In this document: positions 9,996 to 21,421 of the stretch, piece by piece
Layout: each line of letters begins with the position of its first letter
Position numbering within the stretch: the stretch's first letter is position 1
Source of the DNA: Heloderma charlesbogerti
Lineage: Eukaryota > Chordata > Lepidosauria > Squamata > Helodermatidae
DNA: 64,000 nucleotides
Reading direction: 5' to 3'
NCBI GenBank assembly: GCA_026122225.1
Contig: JANEZZ010000982.1
Span: 1,173,501 to 1,237,500, forward strand
Position numbers and translations under genes: made by a program
Notes under the pieces: generated by a model
Databases searched by the model: none
What the model saw: only the letters and a program-made list of their open reading frames with translations
Told to the model about the DNA's origin: nothing

Positions 9996-10321
9996 TAGCT
10001 CTGCAAAATGGTAGTGCGGGGAATAAAGTCACAGGGAACAATCACAGTACTTAGCATTTATTAACTGACAAAAGGTGCAATCCAAGCCCATTAAAATCAA
10101 TGGGAGTTTTGTCACTGGCTTCCCTGGGAGGTAGATTGCATCTCAAAACCCCATGTTGTAAAGGTGATACAGATTGTTGAGATTATCCAGATTATTTTCA
10201 AAACTGAAATCTGCTAAAGCAAAGCAATACAAGCTATGCCAACAGATAGTATTAGTGTGATCATCAATGTGCATTATAAAAATCACTGTGGTTTACATAT
10301 AGCACTATGGATGGTGAGCTA

Positions 10322-10528
10322 ACTTTTTGTTGTTGTCAGTCATTAAGTCGTGTCCGACTCTTTGTGACCCCATGGACCATAGCACACCAGGCCTTCCTGT
10401 CCTCCGCTCTCTCCCGGAGCGTGCTCAAATTCATATTCATTGCATCGGTGACGGTGATGCTATCTAGCCATCTCATCCTCTGCCGTCCCCTTCTCCTTTT
10501 GCCTTCAATCTTTCCCAGCATCACTAGT
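10322..10528 (-). mobile_element. BovB LINE 3' end fragment
   Basis: On the minus strand this is the ORF2 tail GKIEGKRRRGRQRMRWLDSI, then DAMNMNLSTLRERAEDRKAW and HGVTKSRTR, followed by a short (GTT/AAC)n tail at 10326-10334. It is strongly 5'-truncated. A two-codon insertion (TVTDA instead of ITDA) is visible. Confidence 0.9.
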
Positions 10529-11281
10529 CATGTCTAAAACTCCAGGTGAAAATTCTATTCTGCTTTTCAGTCCCCAGACACCAGATTGGCATGGAAAATT
10601 CATCTCCCTGTTCAAATTTTGTTTGGCTTCATTAGTACTGCCATTCCTTCAATACTGATGATGGCTTGCTTAAAAAAAAAAAAAAAAAGCCGCTGATGTT
10701 ATTGCATGTTTGTTTCACTCATGGTTGCACATTACATCATGCATTTTGCTGTTTTAAGGCTGCAGAAGTCGTGCCGCATTGTCACAGATGTGTTCTGTTC
10801 ACCAGATGGAATATTTTTGGCCTGGAGGAATGGCAACAGTCAAATATTATGAGAACACAACAGGTTGGGCTTTCACACATTGGTTTTATTCACCATTGTA
10901 CTGCATCATAGAATTTGTAGTCCTACAGCAGCACAAAAACTTTGCAGTTCTTGCACATGCATGAGCATGAACATAGATTAGTGTGGAGGGGTAAAAATCT
11001 CATGAGAATACTAATGTTTGAAATATTGTAAGACTAGGTAATACTTCTTCACACACACACTTGACTCATCAACAGATTATCACAACGTATGGAAATTGTC
11101 ACCAGGATTTCCAGCTTCAGAAGCACAGCGTTCACACTATGTACACCAAATATGTATTTCTGGAGAGAACAATATAACTGTTCCACATAATGTTGCTACA
11201 GCCAAACCCCACTGCTTGTGCACAATAAAATATGACCTGCTTCTGGGGTTTCCAACTGACCATCCTAATTTTTATTTAATT
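10529..11281. other. No recognisable feature
   Basis: Contains an A-run at 10672-10688 and otherwise unrecognised AT-rich DNA. Confidence 0.4.
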
Positions 11282-11642
11282 TCTTAAGATTTTTAAAAAT
11301 TATTTTTTTTAACTGGGAGGGTGGCATGCATGCTGCAAAGCAAAGTGATGCTCTCCAGTCCAGTCCATTCTTTATTTGGGTTTAAAAGTGTGGTTTTGTG
11401 TTTTGGAAGTCAAATCACACTTCTGCCTTGTAATTAGGTCATGGGCAAGTTACTTTTATTTTATTCTCACCTGTTTGCCTTCTGGGAAATGAGTGTTTTG
11501 TGACCAGCCATGCCCACCATGGCAGCCATTTTATGAACAGACAAGCCTCCCCATGCAGCCATTTTGTGAGAGCACCTGCAATACACTCTCAAAATTCCAA
11601 ATGTGCCCACTGACCCAAAAAATTTGGGGACCCCAACATACT
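11282..11642 (-). repeat. Dispersed hAT-like repeat, copy 1
   Basis: Shares the order GGTGGCATGCATGCTGCAAA, GTGTTTTGGAAGTCAA, TTTGCCTTCTGGGAAATG, CAGCCATTTTGTGAGAGCAC and CTCAAAATTCCAAATGTGCC with 24445-25112. The right end AATTTGGGGACCCC resembles a hAT terminus (rc GGGGTCCCCAA), so the element probably points left. Internal open frames (11467-11733) are by-products. Confidence 0.55.
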
Positions 11643-11664
11643 TATAAAAAAACAATATACGGAC

Positions 11665-11679
11665 GCACACACACACACA
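11665..11679. repeat. (CA)n microsatellite
   Basis: Short dinucleotide run directly after the dispersed repeat. Confidence 0.85.
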
Positions 11680-11689
11680 TACACCCCTG

Positions 11690-13076
11690 GTTGCATTTAT
11701 ATGAAATGTTACACTAGTGCCATAATGGTACATTTATTTGTCTTTTTACCCATCCTCCCTTAAATACTTGCCAACAGCATTCTAAAACAATAACAGCACT
11801 AAAATATACATATAAAATGTATGACAATCTATCTTTCACTCCATTACATTTCTAATCTGCAAAGTGATATATGCAAATGATCAGCAAGCCAATATTCAGA
11901 CTGACCTGTTGTGAATGCTTTTGCTTTTTTTTCTTTTTTTTTTTACTTTAAATATAAGGTCAACATCCACCCTTCCATGGGGGTGGGAGGGGACTAACTC
12001 TTTGCTTTCTATAGTAACTTGAATTTTGAAAGCTCAGAGCTGGTCATAAAATTCCATTATTTAAGTGGTACGTACCGGCAAGTTATGGCCTAGGAAACCT
12101 GGCAGTAACTTACTCTGTTTGTGGTTTCCATTTTGTTAGACTCTGTGGAGCCATGAATCTATCTTGTCCTTAAAAACCTGAAAGGGGGAAAGAATGGGTT
12201 GTCGTGGGGCGGGGAGAAGCTTGGAAAAGAATATAATGCTAAATTTATGTGCCACAGGAGTAACATATCAGGGCCTCTGAGCTGATTAAAGCCAGATGTT
12301 GGTAACAATGTTGGCGTTATGGTCCAACTGCAGGTGAGGGAATAAACCCCTTTCCTAGGGACCTTCAGCAATCAGACCAGCGGTTTCTCCTGGCGCTTGG
12401 CTCAGACATTCCAGTTAGCGCTACAATAGCATTGTTGTTCTCTAATATTAGATCGTGTGTCATGTAAATGAAGTTGAATATATCGTTTAACTTGACAAGG
12501 TGATTAAGGCCAAGGATACATATGTTCAGCATTATAAACCAGCCAAGGTTAAACAATAATCATATTAATAATAGTGGGGGGGGGAGAGAGAGCGATTGAG
12601 AGAGAGAGAAATAATGGCTCTGACATAGCTATATATGAATGTGTTATTTTTATTATTTGGGCTTATCGGGAGATTTTCGCATTTTTATTTCCATCAAAAC
12701 AAAACATGGTAGTAATCTGATGTGATACTAGGCCCATAACGAAAGTCAGACACTACTACCAGCCTCTATAAAGATGTATAAATGTTTATAAATTCTCCAC
12801 TAGATGACGAACTGACAACCCCAATGGTTTACTCCCTTGTGCTCGTTTGGCTCCCCTGTTTTACATCTGTCTTCCTTACTTTTTCCTCGTTAGCGTAAAT
12901 GATTGGTACATTTGCATCCACTTCCAATGGAGGAGGAGGAAAAGCTGCCCACTCCCAAGCAATGAATCTACCTCATCAGTGCCAAGAAATGCCTTCCCAC
13001 CTCCTTTGGGCTTTCGGATATTTAGAACAGTGCATTGGCTCACTAAAACATATTAAGCGCTCCATTAACTAAAGGT
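11690..13076. other. Repeat-poor stretch, candidate conserved block 12370-12560
   Basis: No transposon recognised. The part at 12370-12560 is a balanced, non-repetitive AT-rich block with homeodomain-like cores (CATTATAA, TTAACTTG, ATCATATTAATAATA). It has no usable frame. Low-complexity tracts lie at 11925-11945 (T-rich) and 12575-12610 (G and GA). Confidence 0.3.
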
Positions 13077-13099
13077 TCTCTCTCTCTCTCTCTCTCTCT
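13077..13099. repeat. (TC)n microsatellite
   Basis: Uninterrupted CT/TC run. Confidence 0.9.
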
Positions 13100-13311
13100 T
13101 TTCCACCACTCCATATATGCGTATTTCTCATTAGTGTCAGTGAAGGGTTATGGTTGGCTCTGAACACAACTGGGCCCCTCAATATATCTACTTTTGAATA
13201 TGTTCAATCTGTGCCGGATTTCTTCTGGGTTAGAAATGAAGGATGCATTTAGTCTGAGTAGAGTACTGCAGAATAAAACATGAAACAGTGAACCACTTAA
13301 TGAGAAGGTCA

Positions 13312-13630
13312 TACACCTGGGTCCAAGCAAGGCTTGGCATCATCAAGGCTAGGCATGGCTGGTAGCCCTCTGGACTCACTCCTCCTCTTCGCCATGGCAA
13401 CCGGCTTGTTCACCTGCCTCTTGCTCTGGCCCAGACAACGGTGCAGCAGCAGCAGATGCCACGGCCTACTGGGGCAAGCAAGGGGTAGCAATGATGAGAA
13501 AGAGGAGGAGGAGAAGTAAGAGCAGCTGTTGACAATGGCTGTGAGAAGGTCAACTCTCTGAGGGAGGGGGCCCATGGAGGGAGTCTTGCCCAAGGTCCCT
13601 CAAAAACCTGGATCAGGCACTGCTTGGCAT
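13312..13630 (+). mobile_element. 'R4' MITE-like repeat, copy 1
   Basis: Contains, in order, AAGGCTAGGCATGGCTGG, TTGCTCTGGCCCAGACAACG, GAGCAGCTGTTGACAATGGC, GGGGGCCCATGGAGGGAG and CTCAAAAACCTGGATCAGGC. The same order is found at 30783 and 54943 and, reversed, at 13990-14868. GCTTGGCAT stands at both edges (about 13330 and 13622), possibly a target duplication with the left end eroded. GAGGAG-rich runs create meaningless Glu/Arg-rich frames. Confidence 0.6.
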
Positions 13631-13989
13631 GCTTATTGCAAAACGGGTAGGGTGCTGTGTTTTGATTGAAAAAGCACGAAACGTTCTTCAACAATGCTAG
13701 TCCCAAGTATAACTTGAGGTTCTGAACAATGTTGTTTTTGTTTGTTTTGTTGAAAACTACCATAAAAATTGATTTAAAAAAACAATGCTAGTCCCAAACT
13801 AGTACAAAATGGGACTGCATTTCAATTGTACATTTTCACAGTATGGTCTCCCCAAGCCAAACCCATCTCACCACGCATGGACAGTGGCTTGCTGTACATT
13901 AAAAACCCTCTTTTTCCTAGTATCAGGCAGGCAGCAGAAAGGAGCTTTTTTGAGGTTGTTTTGGACTGCTGTACTGGAGGGCTGTATCA
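13631..13989. other. No recognisable feature
   Basis: The word AACAATGCTAGTCCCAA occurs twice (13691 and 13783), a local direct repeat. Nothing else is recognised. Confidence 0.4.
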
Positions 13990-14868
13990 AGTGCTGGTTC
14001 CAGGTTTTTGAGGGTCCTTGAGCAAGACACCATCAGTGGGCCCCTGAGTTTATTTCCTCACCACTAGGGATGGACGAACCCACCCCCGCCTGGTATCAGT
14101 GGATGTCCCTGAAACGCTGCTGCTGCTTGACCCCTCCCAGACCTGCGCTCGAGCCCCCACGAGCTCGCCGAGCCACCCGCACTCACCCTGGGCTGGATCC
14201 CATTCATGAGCGCCCGCCATTTTGCTGAGCTTATTTTTATGGGGAAAAGGAGGTCATTAAAATGCACATGTTTACATATGCGCAAATTCAGGTTGGGAAA
14301 GCTTCATATACACAATATTAGGGGTGTAAATGGGCCATTTGTGCCTCTAATGTTGTGCAGATCAGCCTTTCCCAGCCCTAATTTGTGCATATTTAAATAT
14401 GCACATTTTTAATAACCTCCCTTTTCCTGTAAAAATAAGCTTGGCAAAATGGCGGGCGCTCGCAGACCGGTCTGGATGAGTGCAGAGAATGTCGGGGGGG
14501 GGGCATGAGCAGGGGCAAGCAAGGCCAGAGGCTCAGTGGGTGTGGTCCAGGGATGCGGGGGAGCCCAACAGACTCCCGAACCCAGTCGAGCATCCACACC
14601 GTCTCTACTCACCACTGCTATTGCTCCACATCCCTTTTCTCATACAACTTGCTTGTTTAACAAGCAGAGAGCCAGTGAGCAATTCAACAGTGCATCTGCT
14701 CCTTCTCACCACCACCATTGTCCGGGCCAGAGCAAGAGGCAGGTGTGCAAGCAGGTTGCAATGTTGAAGGGGCAACTACAGGGGGGTCATATCAGTCAGC
14801 TCCTGGTGAGGTGTGGGCCCTCGGCAGATGCCCAGCCATGCCTGCCTTTGATACCAGCCCTGGCTGTA
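13990..14868 (-). mobile_element. 'R4' repeat, copy 2, split by a hAT MITE
   Basis: Plus-strand left end CAGGTTTTTGAGGGTCCTTG and right part TCCGGGCCAGAGCAAGAGGC ... ATACCAGCCCTGG are the R4 repeat in reverse. The hAT MITE at 14065-14607 interrupts it at CTCACCAC. Confidence 0.65.
14065..14607. mobile_element. hAT-like MITE (TAGGGATG), 543 bp
   Basis: Starts TAGGGATGGACGAACC and ends GACCGTCTCTA-like (rc TAGAGACGG). It is flanked by a perfect 8-bp duplication CTCACCAC (14057-14064 and 14608-14615). The arms are GC-rich and inverted: GAGCGCCCGCCATTTTGC on the left against GCAAAATGGCGGGCGCTC on the right. An AT-rich core follows with TGCACATG...TTTGTGCATATTTAAATATGCAC. No transposase frame is present, so it is non-autonomous. 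Confidence 0.88.
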
Positions 14869-14961
14869 TCCATCTCAAGCATGCCTGGCCTTCACTGAAC
14901 TTTAAAATATATTAATCTGCTTCTCTAGCTCTATGGATATCAGCAGATCTCTGTGAGGAAA

Positions 14962-15480
14962 TAGGGTGGCCACTTCTGTATCACCCAGAAAGAGGAAACT
15001 CATCAGCAAACAACAGGACAAAAGAGGATACAGATCTGCATAAAATGTGCATATGTTAATTTCTAGGTAGAGATGCACATTTAGAATGAATTATTATAAT
15101 TTTAGAAGTAATTCAGCCTTCCCCTACCAGGTACCTTCAGGCTATTTTGGATTACAACTCCCAGAATTCCTGACCATTAGCCATGCTGGATGGGGCAGAT
15201 GGGAGTTGAAGCCCAAAACGTCTGGAGGGACCAGAGGAGCCGGGGAGGGCTGAAGTCATACATCTCCACTCTGTGAGGAGATCTATGACTAGCGAACTGT
15301 TGGTATGCTCATGCTGCTGTTCAGCCAGTCCAGGTGCTAACTCCTGATGGGTAGTAGCTTCAAGGCTCCTGCTACCCATCTTCTTCTCCCTTCTTACTGT
15401 TATTTATCTTTAGACTGGACTTGGACTAGACAGCCTTTCAAACAGAGGATGCCGTCAAAAAGAGGATGGTCCTCTGTCAA
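14962..15480 (-). mobile_element. 'GGCCA' family MITE, split by a foldback MITE
   Basis: Left end TAGGGTGGCCACTT, then body words in reverse order compared with 23774 (CACCCAGAAAGAGGAAA, TTTAGACTGGACTTGGACTAG, AAAGAGGATGGTCCTC). The right terminus is eroded. The element at 15114-15252 is inserted within it. Confidence 0.7.
15114..15252. mobile_element. Palindromic hAT-like MITE (ACTCCCA family)
   Basis: Ends CAGCCTTCCCCTACC / CGGGGAGGGCTG. Arms carry GATTACAACTCCCAGAAT and GATGGGAGTTGAAGCC. Flanks AAGTAATT and AAGTCATA match at 6 of 8. Confidence 0.78.
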
Positions 15481-15494
15481 TTAGCATAGGTAGG

Positions 15495-15655
15495 TAACCC
15501 AATAGTACAACCCTATACATAATGAGAAGTATGTCTCACTATGTACAATAGCCAGGGTTGTATGCAGTGCCAATGTCAGTCCTACTTAGAGTAGACTCAT
15601 TGAAATGAATGGAGCTTAAAATTAGACTAACATTGGATACAGCCCATTGGATACA
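15495..15655. mobile_element. Degraded MITE
   Basis: Contains ATGTCAGTCCTACTTAGAG and ACTCATTGAAATGAATGGAG, a foldback-type core related to 50668-50765 (the CCCACTGAACTTAATGAGAC type). Ends are not resolved. Confidence 0.5.
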
Positions 15656-15679
15656 AGCCATGGAATTTACTCCCTCATA

Positions 15680-15812
15680 CAGCCTTCCCCTAGCTGGTGC
15701 TCTCCAGATATGTTGGACTGCAACCCCCATCATTCCCAGCCAGCACAGCTATTGGGAGTTATGGGAATTGCAGTCCCAACACATCTCGAGGGCACCAGGA
15801 AGGGGACAGTTG
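15680..15812. mobile_element. Palindromic hAT-like MITE (ACTCCCA family)
   Basis: Left end CAGCCTTCCCCTAGC; right end GGAAGGGGACAGTTG. Flanks CCCTCATA and CCCTAGTA match at 6 of 8. Inverted arms include GCTCTCCAGATATGTTGGAC and CCCAACACATCTCGAGGG. Confidence 0.78.
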
Positions 15813-15844
15813 CCCTAGTAAATGTGATTAGGATTGCAGCCTAA

Positions 15845-15990
15845 GTTTATAGTGTCAAACGTACACCAGAGAGACCTAGGTTTAGATACCCATTCAGCCA
15901 TGACTCTCAGCTAGATAGCTTTGGGCCAATTGCTATCATTCAACCTTAACCTACCTCACAGGGTTGTTGCTTTTGTTATGAAGATATAAT
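15845..15990 (+). mobile_element. SINE fragment (Sauria/Squam-like)
   Basis: Central part of the SINE seen at 2301: GAGACCTAGGTTTAGATACC (B-box region), GGGCCAATTGCTATCATTC and CCTCACAGGGTTGTTG. Head and tail are missing or degraded. Confidence 0.6.
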
Positions 15991-15999
15991 ATATTTTTC

Positions 16000-17029
16000 T
16001 TTAAAAAAAAACCTCTTGTATCTTGCTTTTCCAGTTTAAAAAAGAACAGAAAGAGAGAGAGAGAGAGCGCCAATATGGCTCACAGAAATATCAAAATACA
16101 CATACAAAAACTCAAATGCAATAAAAACAATCATTCCAACAAACAAAATACCAAACAGCAGTGTGGTGCAGGGCGAGGGACAGGAAAACACAAAGCAGAC
16201 AAAAACTCATTCTCTATTCCCCAAACCTGCCAAAACAGAAGCCTTTTAACATAGCACTAGAGGCCAGGATATTGTGGGGGGGACGGGGCAGATCTCTCAA
16301 GAGAAGGCATCCGAAAGCCTGGATGTGGTGGCCCAAAGGATCTGTTCTTCCTACCAGCCCACCTAACTTTTGAAAGCAGATGAAGATCTAAGAAAGCCCA
16401 CAGGCTCATAAGGATATCCCATCCTTAACCCCAAGGAAGAAGGTACAAAGGTGAAAGATAAAATAAATGATAGGTGTGGCTTCTCCCCTCCATGCCATAC
16501 TGTAATGGGAGAGCAGGCTGTTGTTAGGCCTCCCTCTGGATTGTTGTTGAATCCAATTAGGGCTAGAATGGAGGAAGTCTAAAGGAGTGGCACTGATAAT
16601 TATGAACAGGCTGGAGTTTTTGATGTATCACAGCTGTGTCCGCTGCAATAAAACTATTGACCATTTCATTTCCCCAGTTCAGCACACCAAAGGACTACAC
16701 TGAGAAAAGGGAAGGTTGCCAAATTTACTTAAATGCTCTGCAGTTGAAAGTCCCATTGAGGGAGGATGTGGCCTTCAAGAATAGCATCCTTGCTAGCAAA
16801 ACACAGACAATTCAAACATTGGTCTGGTTCACATGTCACAATAATCCAGACTTTAAAAAAAAACAAAAAAACTGGGTTTTTGTGAATGCAGCAGTGTGCT
16901 ATTGCATACTGCCTGATAGCTAAACAACCATCCCTGGGTTATTTTCCATGTCATGCAAGCCAGGGACTCTGGCTCTGACCCCCGACAAACCCGAATTGTA
17001 ACCCATGGGAAAGACAAGCCAGAATTCCT
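16000..17029. other. Unassigned, possible LINE 3' tail remnant
   Basis: 16010-16350 resembles the minus-strand end of a LINE (CTTGTATCTTGCTTTTCC, then ATAAAAAC-rich stretches), but no diagnostic end is visible. A (GA)n run lies at 16052-16068. The rest is unrecognised. Confidence 0.3.
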
Positions 17030-17170
17030 GGTCCTCGTATTATTTCTAAATTTGCATCTATACAGTTACAAATTAGTATAAGGAATTCTTATGCACATCG
17101 GTGTCTTCTGTTCTCCTCTTTATCATGATGCATTTCCTCCTTTTTGGTGATGCGTAAGTGGCCACCCTAC
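17030..17170 (+). mobile_element. 'GGCCA' family MITE, right half
   Basis: Contains TTTCTAAATTTGCATC, CTCTTTATCATGATGCATTT and the right end AAGTGGCCACCCTA. The left half is missing. Confidence 0.65.
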
Positions 17171-17179
17171 CTTGGAGAA

Positions 17180-17345
17180 CCTCTCCCAGTCAGTGTAGCT
17201 CAGCGGTTCAAATGTTTTGGCCTGCAACTCCCATCATCCTGCCATTGACTAGGCCAAAACATCCAATGGTCCACAAACCCAGAGTGTAGATAATACAGAG
17301 CTAGACAGACCAATAGCCTGACTCAGTATGAGGCATCTTCCTATC
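17180..17345 (+). mobile_element. tRNA-derived SINE remnant with nested ACTCCCA scrap
   Basis: CAGTGTAGCTCAGCGGTTC (tRNA D-arm-like) and, after an ACTCCCA MITE piece (17208-17275, CTGCAACTCCCATCATCC), ATAATACAGAGCTAGACAG and TGACTCAGTATGAGGCA from the SINE body. Confidence 0.55.
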
Positions 17346-17389
17346 TTCCTGAACCCAGCCTAAACTCTTGATGTGGGGTGGAATGTAAA

Positions 17390-18310
17390 TTGAATACAGT
17401 ACAATAAAATTAATAGGGGGTGGTATTTTATTATACTGAGTTTATTTCCATGTAGGGAAAAACATAACTGCCCAGAGAGTTTGGGCTAATGGGCAGTAGA
17501 GAAATAAAGGATTGCTTTGCTCCAAATAAAGCAAAGGACTTGAAAAGGAAAGGATCTTTGCATTTGCTTTCTGTGAAATAGACATCTAGCAAAGCTGGCC
17601 ACAAAGACCAACGGGTCATTGGGCTTGTTACAACAAACACCCTTGGCTGACAGGTGGGACCTAATGAAAAACATAAGGCTGTCCGTTGCACTGTGGGCCT
17701 TTCTTTTAAGTGTAGACAAAATACCGTTCAGAGTACACGCAAGAATTCAGACACAAGCCACCAACTAACACAGCCAGAACTGTAAACTATACCCACACCG
17801 GTTTGGCTTTAATGAGTCATATCAAAGAAGGCAGGAATGCCCACGTCAAACAGACCCCTCAGTATATAATCACAAAGCATACTGGCTCCGCTGTTTACAT
17901 TAAGGGCCATTCGTTAGGCAAGCCCAAGGAGCGAACAATAGGATTATTATACTGAAAACTTGAGTAAATCTACCCCACCTTTCATCAGTACCTTTTTATG
18001 AACCAGAGAGTCCATGGGGATGAATAGCATTATTCTACAAAGTCTTGCTGGGGGGAGAAAAACCAGGAGCCATTGTTAGCCGCACAATGGCTTACTGATA
18101 ACTAAACAGAGGCAAAAGCATACAGGCATATTTCATTATTGCCGGTAAAGAAAAGCAAAGAGTTCTGCAAACAAGTAGAGAGGACAGAATATGCTTTTAG
18201 CATGCCTCTTGTCTGGTTAAAATGTAACCTAAGTTGTATGCAGCTCACTAAATATAGGCAATGAGTGGTGCTATATGCTTTCCTCACTCTTTTGTACCTT
18301 CACAATTATT
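17390..18310. other. Repeat-poor stretch, candidate conserved DNA
   Basis: No repeat identified. The part at about 17700-17960 is unique-looking with mixed composition and several TAAT/ATTA cores. No exon could be supported. Confidence 0.3.
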
Positions 18311-18407
18311 TTGTGGTGACAATTAAAAACACCACAAAAGGCATATAGAAGGAGCATCTCAGGTTGGATCCTTCCCATTTTCTTTCTGAGCTGCACTTTT
18401 ATTGTAC

Positions 18408-18480
18408 ATCAGGGCTGGGCCACTTGTGGTCCTGCAGTTGTCGGACTGCAATTCCCATCAGGCCCAGCAAGCATAGCCTT
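18408..18480. mobile_element. ACTCCCA-family MITE, left arm only
   Basis: GGGCTGGGCCACTTGTGGTC followed by GGACTGCAATTCCCATCAGG; the right arm is absent. Confidence 0.5.
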
Positions 18481-18561
18481 TAATAAGAAGAACAATTGTA
18501 ACGTGCCATTCTTTTTCCTGTAAGTTGTTCTGAGAGCCTTTTTAGAAGATACATTTATTAA

Positions 18562-19058
18562 GAGAGCAATCCTATGATCCCTGGGGGAGCATCCCAGAGA
18601 CCATAGGATGGCTCAGATTGCCCCTTCTGAGGTTGGAGACGGTGCTCCAACCTCGGAAGAGGGAGTCAGAGATCCGACCAAACCCCTCCCCCTCGCAGCC
18701 AGCACGGAGAAAGCCACACCAGCTGCTTCTCTGGAGTCAGAAACTCAACCTCGGAAAGGGGGGAAAGGGGGCATTCCGGTGGGAGGGGAGAGGAGGAGAC
18801 AAGGGAGGCCAGGATACGAGTTATCCTGAGCCTCCCCCAGCCTCCTTCCTTCCCCCTCTGAAGCATCCTCACTGGGAGGGCTGAAAAGCCCATCTAGTGA
18901 AAAAAATCAAAGGCTGGAGAACGGGGAAGCGAAGATCACCCCTGCTGCTCTTCTCATGCTGCTGGCTTCAGTCTGGCAATGCATAGGAATCTTGGAAGCC
19001 TCCGAATTCGGGGGCTTCTGAGCAGCAAGGGCACAGTCCATAGGACTGCACCCTAAAT
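18562..19058. mobile_element. MITE with CAATCCTATG ends
   Basis: Left end GAGCAATCCTATGATCC and right end CATAGGACTGCACCCTA are inverted over about 15 bp. The interior is GC-rich and carries Pro/Arg-rich open frames (18608-18893) without domain signal. A related element lies at 56770-57212. Confidence 0.6.
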
Positions 19059-19534
19059 AATATTTTTTGTACAGTGACAGAAGTGAAAAGCCCTAGCACC
19101 AGCATGCATCCCTGCCCCCCAAGGGGTTTACACTGATTCCAATGGATTTCTTTTCTTTTTTGGCAATGTGAATTGCAGGCACATGGAGCCCAGTCCAGAT
19201 CAGAGCCACATCAGGGGCAAAGAGCTGAAGCTCCCTTCAGTCTCACATAAGGCTCCCAGTCTGGACTAAAACCCTCGAGCTGGCAATTCGGAAGGGGGAA
19301 AACCTGCACCCAAGCCAGAACTACACAACTAAGGTAACATGTAATTTGGGTCAATTTTGATGGTGAGAAGGAAAGAAAAGCAAGGGATAATGGCCAGGCC
19401 CCAGAAAGTTTCTTCTGTGATCCAAAAGCACTTCTCTTCATGCAAGAGGGCACCCATATTTCCTCCTTCAGCTTCAGCTCCACTCTTTCCACCTGCAGAA
19501 CTGTGTCAAAACAATTTCCATTCAATTCAAGTCA

Positions 19535-20780
19535 TGAGTCGCCCTATAGCCAAAGCTCTCAGGGTGACATACATAATAAAAGCAAAAACAATACAACCGA
19601 TGATAAAAACGTACAATAAAATACATTTTAAAGTATTGTTTTAAAAGAAGTAACAACAATCCTGCATTTTAAAGACATAAATAACTGACCAGCTATAAAC
19701 AGAGAAAATTATTTTAAAATGCAACAATATACCTATTAAAAATAAAGCAAGCAGCCATTTAAAAGGGCTGGGAGAATAAAAATATCTATGCCAGGTGCTG
19801 AAAAGTCAGCAAAGTAGCTGTCAAGAAGACCTCTCTAGGGAGGGTGTGCCACAGTTTGGGGACCACCACAGAAAAGGCCCACTCATGAGTAGCCACCATA
19901 TCTGAGTGTGTGGGCCACTCAGAGCAGGGCTTCAGGTAATGAGCTCAGAGCACAGGAAGGAATTTATTGGAAGTAGGGTATTGGAAGAATCTACCCAGGG
20001 GGTGAAGTTCACCAAGCTTTCAGCAGCTCAGCCTACCAGACCCTGGCTTGTTTACCTGCAAATGGGCCCAATTTGATCTGTATTGATTTGGGCCAGGTTG
20101 CAGATTTTCAGGGTGGGTTTTTTTTTCTCTTAAATTGCCATTTACGCACATTGCGGCCACAATTTGCATAATTTGTGCAAATTTCAGACATAATTTTCTT
20201 AATTTGTGCAAATTGTGGCCATAATATGCTTAGTTTAGCGTATTAAGCATATTGTGGCCAAAATTTACAAAAATTGTGGCCGCAATTTGCATAAATGGAG
20301 ATTTAAGGGGGGGGACCTAAGAAAGTTCCTGGATTTCGGGAAAAAGCCCATGGCTCAGCTCACAAATGCCAACCAAGCCAGGGGATCTGGGGAAATCCAG
20401 TGAGCCCCAAAAGGACTGGATTTCCTCATGACGGCCATCCCTAATCGGAAGAGGTGGTCCTTTAGATACTGTGGCCCCAAGTCATGAAGGGCTTTGTAGG
20501 TTAACACTAGCACCTTGAACTGGGCCCAGAAACAAATTGGGAGTCAGTGGAGATGGTACAATACTGGTGTAATGTGGTCACAATGCCCAAATCCAGTCAG
20601 TACCTTAGCTGCCGCATTTTGTACTAACTGAGGTTTCCAGACGGTCTCCAAGGGCAGTCCCACACAAAATGCTTTGCAGTAATCCAATGGGGAGGTTACC
20701 AGGGAGTGAATCACTGCAGCCAGGCTGGCATTATCCAGGTAGGGAGCTGGCATACTAACCTAAGCTGGTAAATGGCACTC
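19535..20780 (-). mobile_element. L2 LINE 3' part, split by a hAT MITE
   Basis: Minus strand: 3' end near 19535, then rc of GTGCCACAGTTTGGGGACC (LW..LP region) at about 19845. After the inserted MITE (19988-20443), a coding stretch contains SPLDYCKAFCVGLPLETV, VQNAAAKVLTGF and HITPVL, matching residues 340-380 of the frame at 10-1485. Stops and substitutions show age. Confidence 0.82.
19988..20443. mobile_element. hAT-like MITE (TAGGGATG), inside L2
   Basis: Right end GGCCATCCCTA (20443). Flanks ATTGGAAG (19980-19987) and ATCGGAAG (20444-20451) match at 7 of 8. Inverted arms: CCATTTACGCACATTGCGGC on the left and GCCGCAATTTGCATAAATGG on the right. The core repeats AATTTGTGCAAATT and GTGGCCATAATATGC. 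The left terminus has diverged from TAGGGATG. Confidence 0.75.
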
Positions 20781-20821
20781 TGAGCCACAGAAGACACTTG
20801 TGCCTCTAGCAACAAAGTTGT

Positions 20822-21375
20822 TGTCAGGGTTGGATCGGAGCTCATAGAGCCCCAAAGCAGTTCTGATTCTGAGGAAGAGATAGAAACCATGGGAGAGGAG
20901 CCCGCGCGCTGTTCAGAGGCACCGCTGGAGGGAGAGCCCCTCCCTGCTCACATTCCTGACAGTGGTAGCGACCCTGGCAGGCAGGGGGAGGGACAACTGG
21001 AGCTTCGGGACGCTAGGCGCCAGTGTAGGGACAAGCGGGAGATGGAGGGCGCCAAGAGGAGGTGCTCAGTCTGCTTGGTGCAATGTCAACAGCTGCACCC
21101 CAATGCCCCATTGGAAAGGGGTGGACTTTCACCTCCTAGCCCTTAAGTTCAGAGGCTTCCCACCTTTACCCTCCAAACGGAGATCAACTGATTCACTAAG
21201 GCTAGAAACCCCAAGTAGACAGCTCTCTTAAGTTTCCCTCATTAGGCTCATGCAATTAGCATCTGTAAGCATCATTAGGATGAATGGAAATAAAGCCTTG
21301 GAAAAGAGCCCTATCATCTGTGTGTTGATTCTGGCTACTTGAGGATTTCAGAAGGCAGCAAGGGCACTCCTGACA
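20822..21375 (+). mobile_element. Solo LTR (TGTCAGG family), copy B
   Basis: Starts TGTCAGGGTTGG and ends CACTCCTGACA. Flanks GTTGT (20817-20821) and GCTGT (21376-21380) match at 4 of 5. A frame open from base 2 runs 107 codons to TAA at 21144-21146. It has SELIEPQSSSDSEEE, then LPAHIPDSGSDPGRQGEG, an RDARRQCRDKREMEG stretch, and SPPSP before the stop. AATAAA at about 21289 is a likely polyadenylation signal. It sits next to the 5'-truncated edge of the L2 at 20780. Confidence 0.85.
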
Positions 21376-21421
21376 GCTGTATCTACAAGCACCACCAAGC
21401 TACAGACTTGATTTTTTGGAG

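Noticed and set aside
18608..18893. Overlapping Pro/Arg-rich frames on both strands
   Set aside because: They sit in the GC-rich interior of a MITE with CAATCCTATG ends.
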